This document shows, in pieces, positions 1-6,768 of a DNA stretch of 61,911 nucleotides. Under the pieces are notes generated by a model. The model did no database searches, was not told where the DNA came from, and saw only the letters and a list, made by a program, of their open reading frames with translations. The stretch comes from Rhodococcus tukisamuensis NBRC 100609 (GTDB lineage Bacteria; Actinomycetota; Actinomycetes; Mycobacteriales; Mycobacteriaceae). The position numbers and the translations under genes were made by a program. Location: positions 1 through 61,911 of the forward strand of contig NZ_BCXG01000028.1 in NCBI RefSeq assembly GCF_001894985.1, written 5' to 3'. Numbering within the stretch: position 1 is the first letter of the stretch; the number at the start of each line of letters is the position of its first letter.

Positions 1-135
1 GGTGCCGTACGGCGTCGGACCGTCGAAACGCCGGTCGACCAGCCCGCAGAGCGCCGCCACGACAGTGAGCAGCAGGACGGACCCGACCGCGGCGAGGATC
101 GTCGTTCGATGGTGCCGCCAGGTAACCCAGATCAT
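1..135 (-). CDS. ABC transporter permease, N-terminal fragment (cut by window edge)
   Basis: The first 45 codons of a minus-strand gene that runs off the window. The peptide begins MIWVTWRHHR and continues into a hydrophobic stretch (about residues 13-31, rich in Leu, Val and Ala), typical of the first membrane helix of ABC-2-type permeases that partner YtrB-like ATPases. Its ATG overlaps the TGA of the upstream ATPase gene by four bases, which implies translational coupling. Third gene of a gntR-ATPase-permease operon. Seen: start, overlap and helix. Inferred: the permease role, from the operon position. Confidence 0.75.
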   Translation of the reverse strand, partial: MIWVTWRHHRTTILAAVGSVLLLTVVAALCGLVDRRFDGPTPYGT

Positions 136-992
136 GCTGCCTCTTCGTCAGTGGTGGTCAGGTAGGCGAGGACGATGTCCTCCAGGTTCGGCGGGTCCAC
201 CCGCCAGCCGTCGAGCCGGTCCGGGCGCGGTCCACGCACCAGGTGGGCGCGCTGCTGGGACTCGACGATTGCGCCGGCGCCGATCAGTGCCGTGGGATCG
301 GCCGGCCCGGTGAGCAGGTAGTGCTCGCCGAGGAGTTCGTCGACGGAACCGGACAGGCGGACCCTGCCCGAGCCGAGGATCAGCAGTTGATCGGCGATCT
401 CGGCGACCTCGGACAGCACGTGCGAGGACAGCACGACGGTGGTCCCGTGCTCCGCCGCGTCCGTCATGAGGGCGCGCACGACGGACCGGCGTGCGACGGG
501 GTCGAGTTCGGCCAATGGCTCGTCGAGGAGCAGCACCTCCGGCCGGCGGCCGAGTGCGAGGGCAAGCGCGACACGGGTGCGCTGGCCGGGGGAGAGCGTC
601 TTCACCCGTGCCGACGGCGGGATCTGCGCATCGTCGATCAGGTGCAGCGCATATGCGTTGTCCCACTGGGCGTTCGACTTTGCGCCGAATCGCAGGATGT
701 CGGTGACGGTGAACCCGCTGTAGAGCGGCTTGTGCTGGGCCACGTAGGCCAGTCCCGGGCAGATGCCGTTCCGGTCGGGACTGCGGCCGAGCACCGACAC
801 CTCCCCGGAGTCGGCCTCGAGCAGTCCCACCGCGAGGGACATCAGTGTCGACTTTCCCGCCCCGTTCGCGCCGACGATGGCCGTGACGCTACCGCGTTCG
901 ACGTCGAACGAGCATTGCCGTAGCGCCTGCTTGCTGCCGAAGCTCTTGTCGACCGCGCGCATGGAAAGTGCGCTGTCCGCCGCTTCACTCAT
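132..992 (-). CDS. ABC transporter ATP-binding protein
   Basis: A 286-residue nucleotide-binding subunit that would energise the adjoining permease at the inner face of the membrane. The Walker A motif GANGAGKST lies at residues 41-49, the signature LSPGQ near 133 and Walker B LLLDEP near 153, followed by an SSH switch. The last 80 residues form a variable tail, usual in YtrB/CcmA-like ATPases. The start overlaps the stop of the GntR gene by four bases and the stop overlaps the permease start, so all three are one transcript. The substrate cannot be read from sequence; Bacillus YtrABCDEF homologues respond to cell-wall antibiotics, but this is only family knowledge. Confidence 0.93.
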   Translation of the reverse strand: MSEAADSALSMRAVDKSFGSKQALRQCSFDVERGSVTAIVGANGAGKSTLMSLAVGLLEADSGEVSVLGRSPDRNGICPGLAYVAQHKPLYSGFTVTDILRFGAKSNAQWDNAYALHLIDDAQIPPSARVKTLSPGQRTRVALALALGRRPEVLLLDEPLAELDPVARRSVVRALMTDAAEHGTTVVLSSHVLSEVAEIADQLLILGSGRVRLSGSVDELLGEHYLLTGPADPTALIGAGAIVESQQRAHLVRGPRPDRLDGWRVDPPNLEDIVLAYLTTTDEEAA

Positions 993-1390
993 GTGAACTC
1001 TCCTGTGTCCTCGCCGAATTCGGTGTCCAGTGCCGCCGCGACCAACGCCTCGAGGTCCGACCGGTCCAGGCCCGCGGACGCGGCTTGACGAGCCCAGGTC
1101 GTCAGCTCGTCCTGCAGTGCTTGCCGTTCCGCCATGCCGGGCTTGATCAGGGACTGGGTCACGAAGGTGCCCAGGCCCGGCCGGGCCTGGACGAGCCCGT
1201 CGTTCTCGAGCTCTCGGTACGCCTTGAGCACGGTGTTGGGGTTGACCGTGACGGCCGCGACCACCTCTTTCGCGGTCGGGAGTCGGTCGCCCGGATTCAG
1301 GTCACCGAGGCGCAGCGCCTGTTTGACCTGGAGGACCAACTGAACGTACGCCGGGATGCCGGATCGACGGTTGATGTGGAACTCGACCAT
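989..1390 (-). CDS. GntR-family transcriptional regulator, YtrA subfamily
   Basis: A 133-residue repressor with an N-terminal winged helix (about residues 10-75, containing the GDRLPTAKEV and ayRELE-like signature of GntR proteins) and only a short C-terminal extension, which is diagnostic of the YtrA subfamily. YtrA members autoregulate ABC-transporter operons, and here the gene leads such an operon. A perfect inverted repeat begins 8 bases upstream of the start codon, so tight self-repression is expected. The start is ATG at 1390. Confidence 0.93.
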   Translation of the reverse strand: MVEFHINRRSGIPAYVQLVLQVKQALRLGDLNPGDRLPTAKEVVAAVTVNPNTVLKAYRELENDGLVQARPGLGTFVTQSLIKPGMAERQALQDELTTWARQAASAGLDRSDLEALVAAALDTEFGEDTGEFT

Positions 1391-1397
1391 CGAATCT

Positions 1398-1425
1398 CCA
1401 TTTCACTATGACAATAGTGAAATGG
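1398..1425. promoter_or_regulatory. Operator for the YtrA-type regulator
   Basis: Perfect 12-bp inverted repeat CCATTTCACTAT / ATAGTGAAATGG with a 4-base spacer (1410-1413), ending 8 bases before the gntR start. Length, symmetry and position match YtrA-type operators that cover the promoter of their own operon. The symmetry is seen; binding by the adjacent regulator is inferred. Confidence 0.8.
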
Positions 1426-1660
1426 ATATTGCAGCGGTGGGGGCTGGTTGTCAACAGGTGGCCGCGAGTCGTGGTGGTGCGTGTCGTCGACGGGCAGGGG
1501 CCGCGAAGGCCGAACCCGGCCGACGAGCCGGTGCGATGCTGCCCCAAGAATGGAAGCGCCAGGTATGGTTGCCGCGCAACAGCTCTGGGGGGAGCACTCC
1601 TTCGCGTGGCCCTGGTCGGCCGGGACATGGGAGGGCGGACAGTCGCAGAACGGACATCGC

Positions 1661-2314
1661 ATGAACACCACGGTCGTACGCACCGACGGCACCGAACGGG
1701 CCGAGATCATCGGGCAGGCGGACACGCTCTGGCGACGTGCCGGTGTCCGTGGGGTGGATCGACGGGTGTTGCTCGCGGAACTCGAGATCGAACTCCGCGA
1801 CTCGCACCCCGACGATCACGGCATGACACCCTTCCCGGGCGAGGAGAGCGTGCGGATGCTTCGGGAGCGGGCGAACCGGCGCGGGATGTGCGGTCGCGCC
1901 TTGCGATTGGAGTTGGTGGTTCCCGCAGCAGTTCTCGGCATCGTCGCCGGCGCGGCCCTTCCTCTGCTGGTGCTCCTCTCCGTGCTCTCGCCTCTGTCGG
2001 CGATCCACGTGGGACAGTACGAACGCCTGCTCCACGTCTCGTCCGGGATCCTGGGATATCTGGGCGCGCTGTTGCTCGCATGGCGGGTCCTTCACAACTA
2101 CGGCGATCCTCGCGCAACGTCGACCGTGTGGTGGCTCGCCGTGCTGCTTCCCGTGGGTGCCGCGCTCGGTGCCGGCGTGGGCGTCGCCGTCACGAGGTGG
2201 CGGAACTTCGACGCGCCCCCCGCGGTGTTCGGCGTCGCCGGTGTCGTGGCCGTCGGCCTCGTGCTGGCGGTGGGGATCTCGCGGCTTCTGGCGGCTCGCC
2301 CGGCTTCGGAATAG
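1661..2314 (+). CDS. Conserved membrane protein of unknown function
   Basis: A 217-residue protein. The first 85 residues are charged and hydrophilic. After that come about four hydrophobic segments: near residues 86-110 (VVPAAVLGIVAGAALPLLVL), 130-145, 155-175 and 190-210. The N-terminal part resembles the cytosolic domain that precedes membrane helices in actinobacterial HAAS-like proteins (an aLLaELEiELRD pattern), but I cannot assign a family with confidence. The start was chosen at ATG 1661; the longer reading frame upstream runs through sequence that does not look coding. It is divergent from the gntR operon. Confidence 0.6.
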   Translation: MNTTVVRTDGTERAEIIGQADTLWRRAGVRGVDRRVLLAELEIELRDSHPDDHGMTPFPGEESVRMLRERANRRGMCGRALRLELVVPAAVLGIVAGAALPLLVLLSVLSPLSAIHVGQYERLLHVSSGILGYLGALLLAWRVLHNYGDPRATSTVWWLAVLLPVGAALGAGVGVAVTRWRNFDAPPAVFGVAGVVAVGLVLAVGISRLLAARPASE

Positions 2315-2353
2315 TCTGAACGAGGCGGCGGGGCCGCCCATCCGGAGGCCGTG

Positions 2354-2464
2354 ATGATCTGTGACCCGATGTGCTTCTACCCGTTCGACCGTCCGTGGGA
2401 CTGGCCGTTCTGGCGTGCGTTGTTCCCCGCGTTCTTCTCGTCGTCCGTCACCTGGCCCTGGTGA
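2354..2464 (+). CDS. Possible 36-residue Trp/Phe-rich small protein
   Basis: A short open frame with a GGAGG ribosome binding site at 2344-2348, five bases before the ATG. The predicted peptide has 36 residues, five Trp, six Phe and two Cys (MICDPMCFYPFDRPWDWPFW at the start, ending VTWPW). Such an aromatic composition suggests a small membrane-associated peptide. It lies between the membrane protein gene and the ECF41 promoter. It could also be chance; the main support is the well-spaced ribosome binding site and the unusual composition. Confidence 0.4.
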   Translation: MICDPMCFYPFDRPWDWPFWRALFPAFFSSSVTWPW

Positions 2465-2513
2465 CCGGCTGACCCGGTAAGGCCCGCTCGATCCGATCCG
2501 TCATCCAACTCTG

Positions 2514-2540
2514 TGTCACATTCGACTCGTGGCCGGTGTC
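2514..2540 (+). promoter_or_regulatory. ECF41-type promoter (TGTCACA-N16-TGTC)
   Basis: TGTCACA at 2514-2520 is followed by a 16-base spacer and TGTC at 2537-2540, 34 bases before the decarboxylase-family start. As I recall it, the published ECF41 consensus is TGTCACA-N16-CGTC, found upstream of the partner genes these sigma factors control. The next two genes are exactly such a partner and an ECF41 factor, so this is very probably its autoregulated promoter. Confidence 0.72.
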
Positions 2541-2574
2541 TTCATGCCGAGAGCAACGAATCGGAGGAGGAATC

Positions 2575-3153
2575 ATGACGAGCACTACCCGAATCCCGAA
2601 GGCGGAGTTGACCGGCCTCTACGGCGCGGTGGTCAAGCGGATGTCCCGCAAGATGCTCGGCGAGGTGGCCGAGCCGGTCGAGGTGACCTGGCACAACCGG
2701 AAGGTGCTGAACTTCAGTTTCACCGTCGGCCGCAAGGTGCAGAAGTGGGACCGGTGCGACCAGAACCTGAAGTCGTTCGCACACATGGCGGTGGCCAGCC
2801 TCGTCGGCTGCAGCTTCTGCCTGGACTTCGGCTATTTCCAGGCCCGCAACGAGGGTCTGGACCTGACCAAGGCGCGGGAGGTGCCGCGCTGGCGCGAGTC
2901 GGACGTGTTCACGCCGTTGGAGCGTGACGTCATGGAGTACGCCGAGGCGATGACCCAGACCCCGCCGACGGTGACCGACGGGATGTCCGCGCGGCTGCTC
3001 GAGCAGCTCGGCGCGCCCGCGCTGGTGGAGCTGACCGCGTTCGTCGCGGTGGCGAACCTGATGACCCGCACCAACACCGCGTTCGGCATCGAGTCGCAGG
3101 GCTTCTCGGCCGCGTGTGGCCTCGAGCCCCTCGCACTACGCTCGACGACATGA
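2575..3153 (+). CDS. Carboxymuconolactone decarboxylase family protein (ECF41 partner)
   Basis: A 192-residue all-helical protein of the CMD/AhpD superfamily. The redox CxxC motif is CSFC at residues 79-82, but the His that follows it in AhpD is missing (CLDFG instead), so a peroxidase role is uncertain. The start at 2575 is supported by GGAGGAGG seven bases upstream. Its TGA overlaps the sigma factor ATG by four bases. ECF41 sigma factors are known to sit beside genes for carboxymuconolactone decarboxylases, oxidoreductases or epimerases (COE genes) and to activate them. The substrate is unknown. Confidence 0.9.
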   Translation: MTSTTRIPKAELTGLYGAVVKRMSRKMLGEVAEPVEVTWHNRKVLNFSFTVGRKVQKWDRCDQNLKSFAHMAVASLVGCSFCLDFGYFQARNEGLDLTKAREVPRWRESDVFTPLERDVMEYAEAMTQTPPTVTDGMSARLLEQLGAPALVELTAFVAVANLMTRTNTAFGIESQGFSAACGLEPLALRSTT

Positions 3154-4013
3154 CCGACGACCCGTTCGTCACCCACCGCAGCCTGCTCTTCACCGTCGCC
3201 TACGAGATGCTCGGCTCCGCCGCCGACGCCGAGGACGTCGTGCAGGAGACCTGGCTGCGGTGGGCCGAGGTGGACCAGGCCGAGGTCCGCGACCCGCGCG
3301 CCTACCTGGTCCGGATCGTCACCCGCCAGGCGCTGAACCGGCTCCGGTCGGTCTCCCGCCGCCGGGAGGAGTACGTCGGGGAGTGGCTGCCCGAGCCGCT
3401 GCTCACCAGTCCCGACGTGGCCGAGGACGTCGAGCTCGCGGAGAACGTCTCGATCGCGATGCTCACGGTGCTCGAGACCCTCGGTCCGGTCGAGCGGGCG
3501 GTGTTCGTGCTGCACGAGGTGTTCGAGACGCCGTTCCCGGAGATCGCCGAGGCGGTGGGCAAGACGCCGGCGGCGGTCCGGCAGATCGCGCACCGCGCCC
3601 GCGAACACGTCGGTGCGCGGCGTCCGCGGATGCGGGTGGACCGCGCCCAGCAGCAGGCGGCGGTCGAGAAGTTCCTGGCCGCGGTCTCCACCGGCGACGT
3701 GCAGGCGTTGGTGGAGGTGCTCGCTCCGGACGTGGTGGTGATCGCCGACGGCGGCGGCTTCGCGGCGGCCTCCCGGAAGCCCATCGTCGGGTCCGACCGG
3801 GTGGCGGCGTTCCTGGCCCGGGCGTCGAAGGTCACGGACCTCGTGGTGTCCACGGCCTGGTTCAACGGGATGCCTGCCGCCCGGATCGACGCCGGGGGCT
3901 CGCCGACCGCGGTGAGCCTGGTGGTCGAGGACGGCCGGATCGTCCGGATCTATGCGATCCGCAACCCGCACAAGCTGGGTTGGCTGGACAAGGTCGCGGA
4001 GTTGCGGCGTTGA
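3150..4013 (+). CDS. RNA polymerase sigma factor, ECF41 family (SigJ-like)
   Basis: A 287-residue sigma factor. Region 2 (about residues 8-75) contains DAEDVVQETWLRW, and region 4 (about 110-165) contains a helix-turn-helix with PAAVRQIAHRAREH. A C-terminal SnoaL-like domain (about 175-287) replaces an anti-sigma partner. Diagnostic ECF41 motifs are visible: WLPEPL in the linker (79-84), DGGG near 204 and NPHKL at 272-276. In this family the fused domain both activates and restrains the core sigma. It is cotranscribed with the CMD gene behind an ECF41-like promoter, so it probably regulates itself. Confidence 0.93.
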   Translation: MTDDPFVTHRSLLFTVAYEMLGSAADAEDVVQETWLRWAEVDQAEVRDPRAYLVRIVTRQALNRLRSVSRRREEYVGEWLPEPLLTSPDVAEDVELAENVSIAMLTVLETLGPVERAVFVLHEVFETPFPEIAEAVGKTPAAVRQIAHRAREHVGARRPRMRVDRAQQQAAVEKFLAAVSTGDVQALVEVLAPDVVVIADGGGFAAASRKPIVGSDRVAAFLARASKVTDLVVSTAWFNGMPAARIDAGGSPTAVSLVVEDGRIVRIYAIRNPHKLGWLDKVAELRR

Positions 4014-4047
4014 CCGGGTTGGCGCCTGCGTACGGCGCGGTACCCGG

Positions 4048-4078
4048 GCCACCCTGATCAGTCTCCGATCAGGGTGGC
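4048..4078. terminator. Hairpin between convergent genes (probable bidirectional terminator)
   Basis: Perfect 12-bp inverted repeat GCCACCCTGATC / GATCAGGGTGGC with a 7-base loop (4060-4066). It lies just after the sigma factor stop and overlaps the last codons of the convergent LuxR gene, whose TGA falls inside it. There is no U tract, which is common in high-GC actinobacteria. Confidence 0.65.
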
Positions 4079-6676
4079 ACCCAGTTCCTCTCGGTTGCAG
4101 GCACCGGTCTTCGATGCGGCGCGGTACACGTGGCCTTCGACGGTTCTGACCGAGAGTGTCAAGCGCTCGGCGATGTCCCGGTTCGACAATCCCAGTCCGA
4201 CCAGGGAAACGATCTCGCGTTCCCGGGAGGTGAGCGGTCCGGGCTGCATCGCTTCCCGCAGGGCGGGGGTGGTCGGGTCACCGCATTCCTGCGCGATCCT
4301 GTCCGCTCGGGAGGCGGCGGTGATGGCCGATCCGTGCAGGTCCTGATTTCGGTACGCGATGGCAGCGTGAGCGGCGGCATCGGCGGCGGCCACCAGGTCG
4401 CCCATCTCTTCGAATCGGACCGACGCCGCGTGCAGCGCGGCGCCGTCGTCGGCGGTCAGGGCGGCGGCAAATGCCGATGCGGCCTGTACGCGTGGACCGT
4501 CGAGCACGGCGGCCAGTCGGGTCAGTCGTGCCGCCGTCGTCCGATCCCCGAACTGCGTTGCCACCTGCAGACACTGAACCTCACGAGCCGACTGGCCGTT
4601 CGTGCGGGCGATTTCGGATGCGTTGCGGGCGTGCGCTATTGCTTCGGTTGCCGCCCCGTGCGCTGCCGACACCCAGGCGCCGGCGAGGAGGCGTTCCGGT
4701 TCGAGGTAGGCCCAACTGGGGTGCCGATGTGCTTCGAGTTCGACGAGCGCCTGTGCCGCTGCGACTCGATCCCCGGAGATGGCGAGGGCCTGGGTTCTCG
4801 CGAGTTGGTAGCGGTAGCCGAACCCATTCGTCTCGCCGGATGCGAACAGTGCCTTGACCGACAGATCGAGGAGGGGGAGGGCAGTGGGAATTCGCCCGGC
4901 CTCCAGCGCGGCGCGACCGGCGATCGCCGTGCCGAGGATGTGGGCGGCCCCGGGAAGGTCCACGGACAATTGCTGCAGGTGGCGTGCGGCGTCCTCGGCG
5001 GCCGCGATCCGCCCGGCCAGCGACAACGCCCCCACGTGTGCGTCGGTCAGCACGAACCGCATCTGCGCCGCTTCGAAGGACCGCGCGACCAGGGCGTTTC
5101 CCTCTTCGGCGGCGGCCTCGGCCTCCTCCGTCCTGCCGGCATCGCCGAGCGCGACCACCATCGCCCAGCGGGTCACCGCCTCCACGACGTCGGGGAGGCG
5201 CGTCACCTCCAGCGTCCGGATCAGCTCGATCGCCTTCAGTGGGTGTCCCACCGCCGCCCAGTAGACCGCGCGGAACGCCGTGAGCGGTGCCCGGCCGTCT
5301 GGCGGAGAACTTGCTTCGGCGATGTCGATGAGCGACTTCGCGTCCTCGGGGCGCCGGAGTGCGTAGAACATGTTGATCGCCCGAAGGAAGGCGACCCGCG
5401 AAATCTCGCGATCGGAGAATCCGGCGGTCGGAATCTGGGCCAACACGGCGTCCGCCTCGGCGCCGCGACTGAGCCATGACAACGCATGGGCGCGAATGTA
5501 ACTCGCCTCCACGGGGCCGCCGGCCGCGATCGCGGCGGCGGCCAGCCTGTCCGCCAGAACCAGATCAGCCCGCCATATCGCGCCGTTCGCCGCGGTGGTG
5601 TACAGCTCGGGATCGGCGGGGAGATCCGAGTCCAGGCTCAGTGCCGCGCGGCGGACGGTGACCCGCATTTCTTCGCCCCCGACGTCCGCCAATGCTCTCG
5701 CCACCTTGCCCCGTAGCCGGCGCAGCCGCATCGATGCGGCGCGAGCACGGCGCACCTCGCCGTACAGCGGGTGCGCCACCCGGGCCTGCAGCTCGCGTCC
5801 GGTTCCGGGGCGCTCTATCGCGATCAGTCCACGCGCATCGGCCTCCTCGATTGCGGCCGGATCGGTGATCCGTGCCAGCAAGCTGGTGTCGAGTGGCTCT
5901 CCCACGGCGAGCACGTCGACGACATCCGCTATCGGCGGTGGAAGTACTCCCATCCGCGCCTCGATCAACTCGATGAGACCGGGGGAGGAGACGGGCTCAC
6001 CCGTCCAGGTCCACAGCCCGCCGAGCTCGGTGAAGCGGCCTCCCGACAATTCCTGCTCGACGACGTTGCGCAGGTACAGCACATTGCCGCGGGTGAGCTT
6101 CCACAACCGTCGCATGTCACTGGGATCGAGCGGCCCGCCGAGTGCCGCGCAGACGAGGGCGGTGGATTCCTTCTGCGACAGTGGCTGAAGTTCGAGCCGG
6201 TCGAGGAGACCGCCCTCGAGCAACGACCGGATGGCGTCGGGTACGGGTTCGCCGCAGCGGATGGTGACGATCACCTTCGCATCGCCGCGCAGCACCAACT
6301 GGTGCAACACGAACGCGGACAGATCGTCGAGCAGGTGAGCATCGTCGACACCGACGACGACCTCTGTCTCGCCTGATCTGTCGGTCAGTGCGCCGATCAC
6401 GCCACGGACCAGTTGCAGCTGATCCGTTCCCGGATCACCGGTCCACTCCGCGAACGCACCCAACGGCAACGAGCGTGCGGACGCTGTTGCCGCGGCCCAT
6501 CGCACGACGCATCCCCTGGCCGCAGCGGAATCGAGTGCCTCGCGGGCGAGCCGGCTCTTGCCGACACCGGCGGGCCCGACCACAGCCACGCCGCGGTGGT
6601 TCCCGGTTCCGGATATCGCCCCATTGACAAAGCGCAGTTCCTCGGTGCGCCCCGTCAACGGCCAAACGCCCCGCAT
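4058..6676 (-). CDS. Large ATP-binding LuxR-family transcriptional regulator
   Basis: An 872-residue STAND-type regulator. The N-terminal AAA/NACHT-like ATPase has Walker A GPAGVGKS at 34-41 and a hydrophobic strand ending in GVDDAH as a candidate Walker B (about 110). A long central alpha-helical, TPR-like region (about 350-800) is followed by a C-terminal LuxR helix-turn-helix (about 808-872: TSREREIVSLVGLGLSNRDI). Such proteins integrate a ligand or protein signal with ATP binding and then activate transcription. The start codon lies inside an inverted repeat. Its target is not evident; the unit immediately upstream is the organophosphorus transport operon. Confidence 0.9.
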   Translation of the reverse strand: MRGVWPLTGRTEELRFVNGAISGTGNHRGVAVVGPAGVGKSRLAREALDSAAARGCVVRWAAATASARSLPLGAFAEWTGDPGTDQLQLVRGVIGALTDRSGETEVVVGVDDAHLLDDLSAFVLHQLVLRGDAKVIVTIRCGEPVPDAIRSLLEGGLLDRLELQPLSQKESTALVCAALGGPLDPSDMRRLWKLTRGNVLYLRNVVEQELSGGRFTELGGLWTWTGEPVSSPGLIELIEARMGVLPPPIADVVDVLAVGEPLDTSLLARITDPAAIEEADARGLIAIERPGTGRELQARVAHPLYGEVRRARAASMRLRRLRGKVARALADVGGEEMRVTVRRAALSLDSDLPADPELYTTAANGAIWRADLVLADRLAAAAIAAGGPVEASYIRAHALSWLSRGAEADAVLAQIPTAGFSDREISRVAFLRAINMFYALRRPEDAKSLIDIAEASSPPDGRAPLTAFRAVYWAAVGHPLKAIELIRTLEVTRLPDVVEAVTRWAMVVALGDAGRTEEAEAAAEEGNALVARSFEAAQMRFVLTDAHVGALSLAGRIAAAEDAARHLQQLSVDLPGAAHILGTAIAGRAALEAGRIPTALPLLDLSVKALFASGETNGFGYRYQLARTQALAISGDRVAAAQALVELEAHRHPSWAYLEPERLLAGAWVSAAHGAATEAIAHARNASEIARTNGQSAREVQCLQVATQFGDRTTAARLTRLAAVLDGPRVQAASAFAAALTADDGAALHAASVRFEEMGDLVAAADAAAHAAIAYRNQDLHGSAITAASRADRIAQECGDPTTPALREAMQPGPLTSREREIVSLVGLGLSNRDIAERLTLSVRTVEGHVYRAASKTGACNREELGATLIGD

Positions 6677-6693
6677 ACTCGAATGATATGCGG
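6671..6693. promoter_or_regulatory. Inverted repeat spanning the LuxR start codon
   Basis: CCGCATA (6671-6677) and TATGCGG (6687-6693) are perfect 7-bp arms around a 9-base spacer. The ATG of the LuxR gene (6676-6674) is in the first arm. It could be an operator or an mRNA hairpin that masks initiation. The symmetry is seen; the function is speculative. Confidence 0.35.
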
Positions 6694-6768
6694 GGCGACC
6701 GCCCCGGGGCTATGCCTCACCTTGTCGAGCCGCGATCGAGCATGTGCCCGCGAAACCGATGCGGACTG

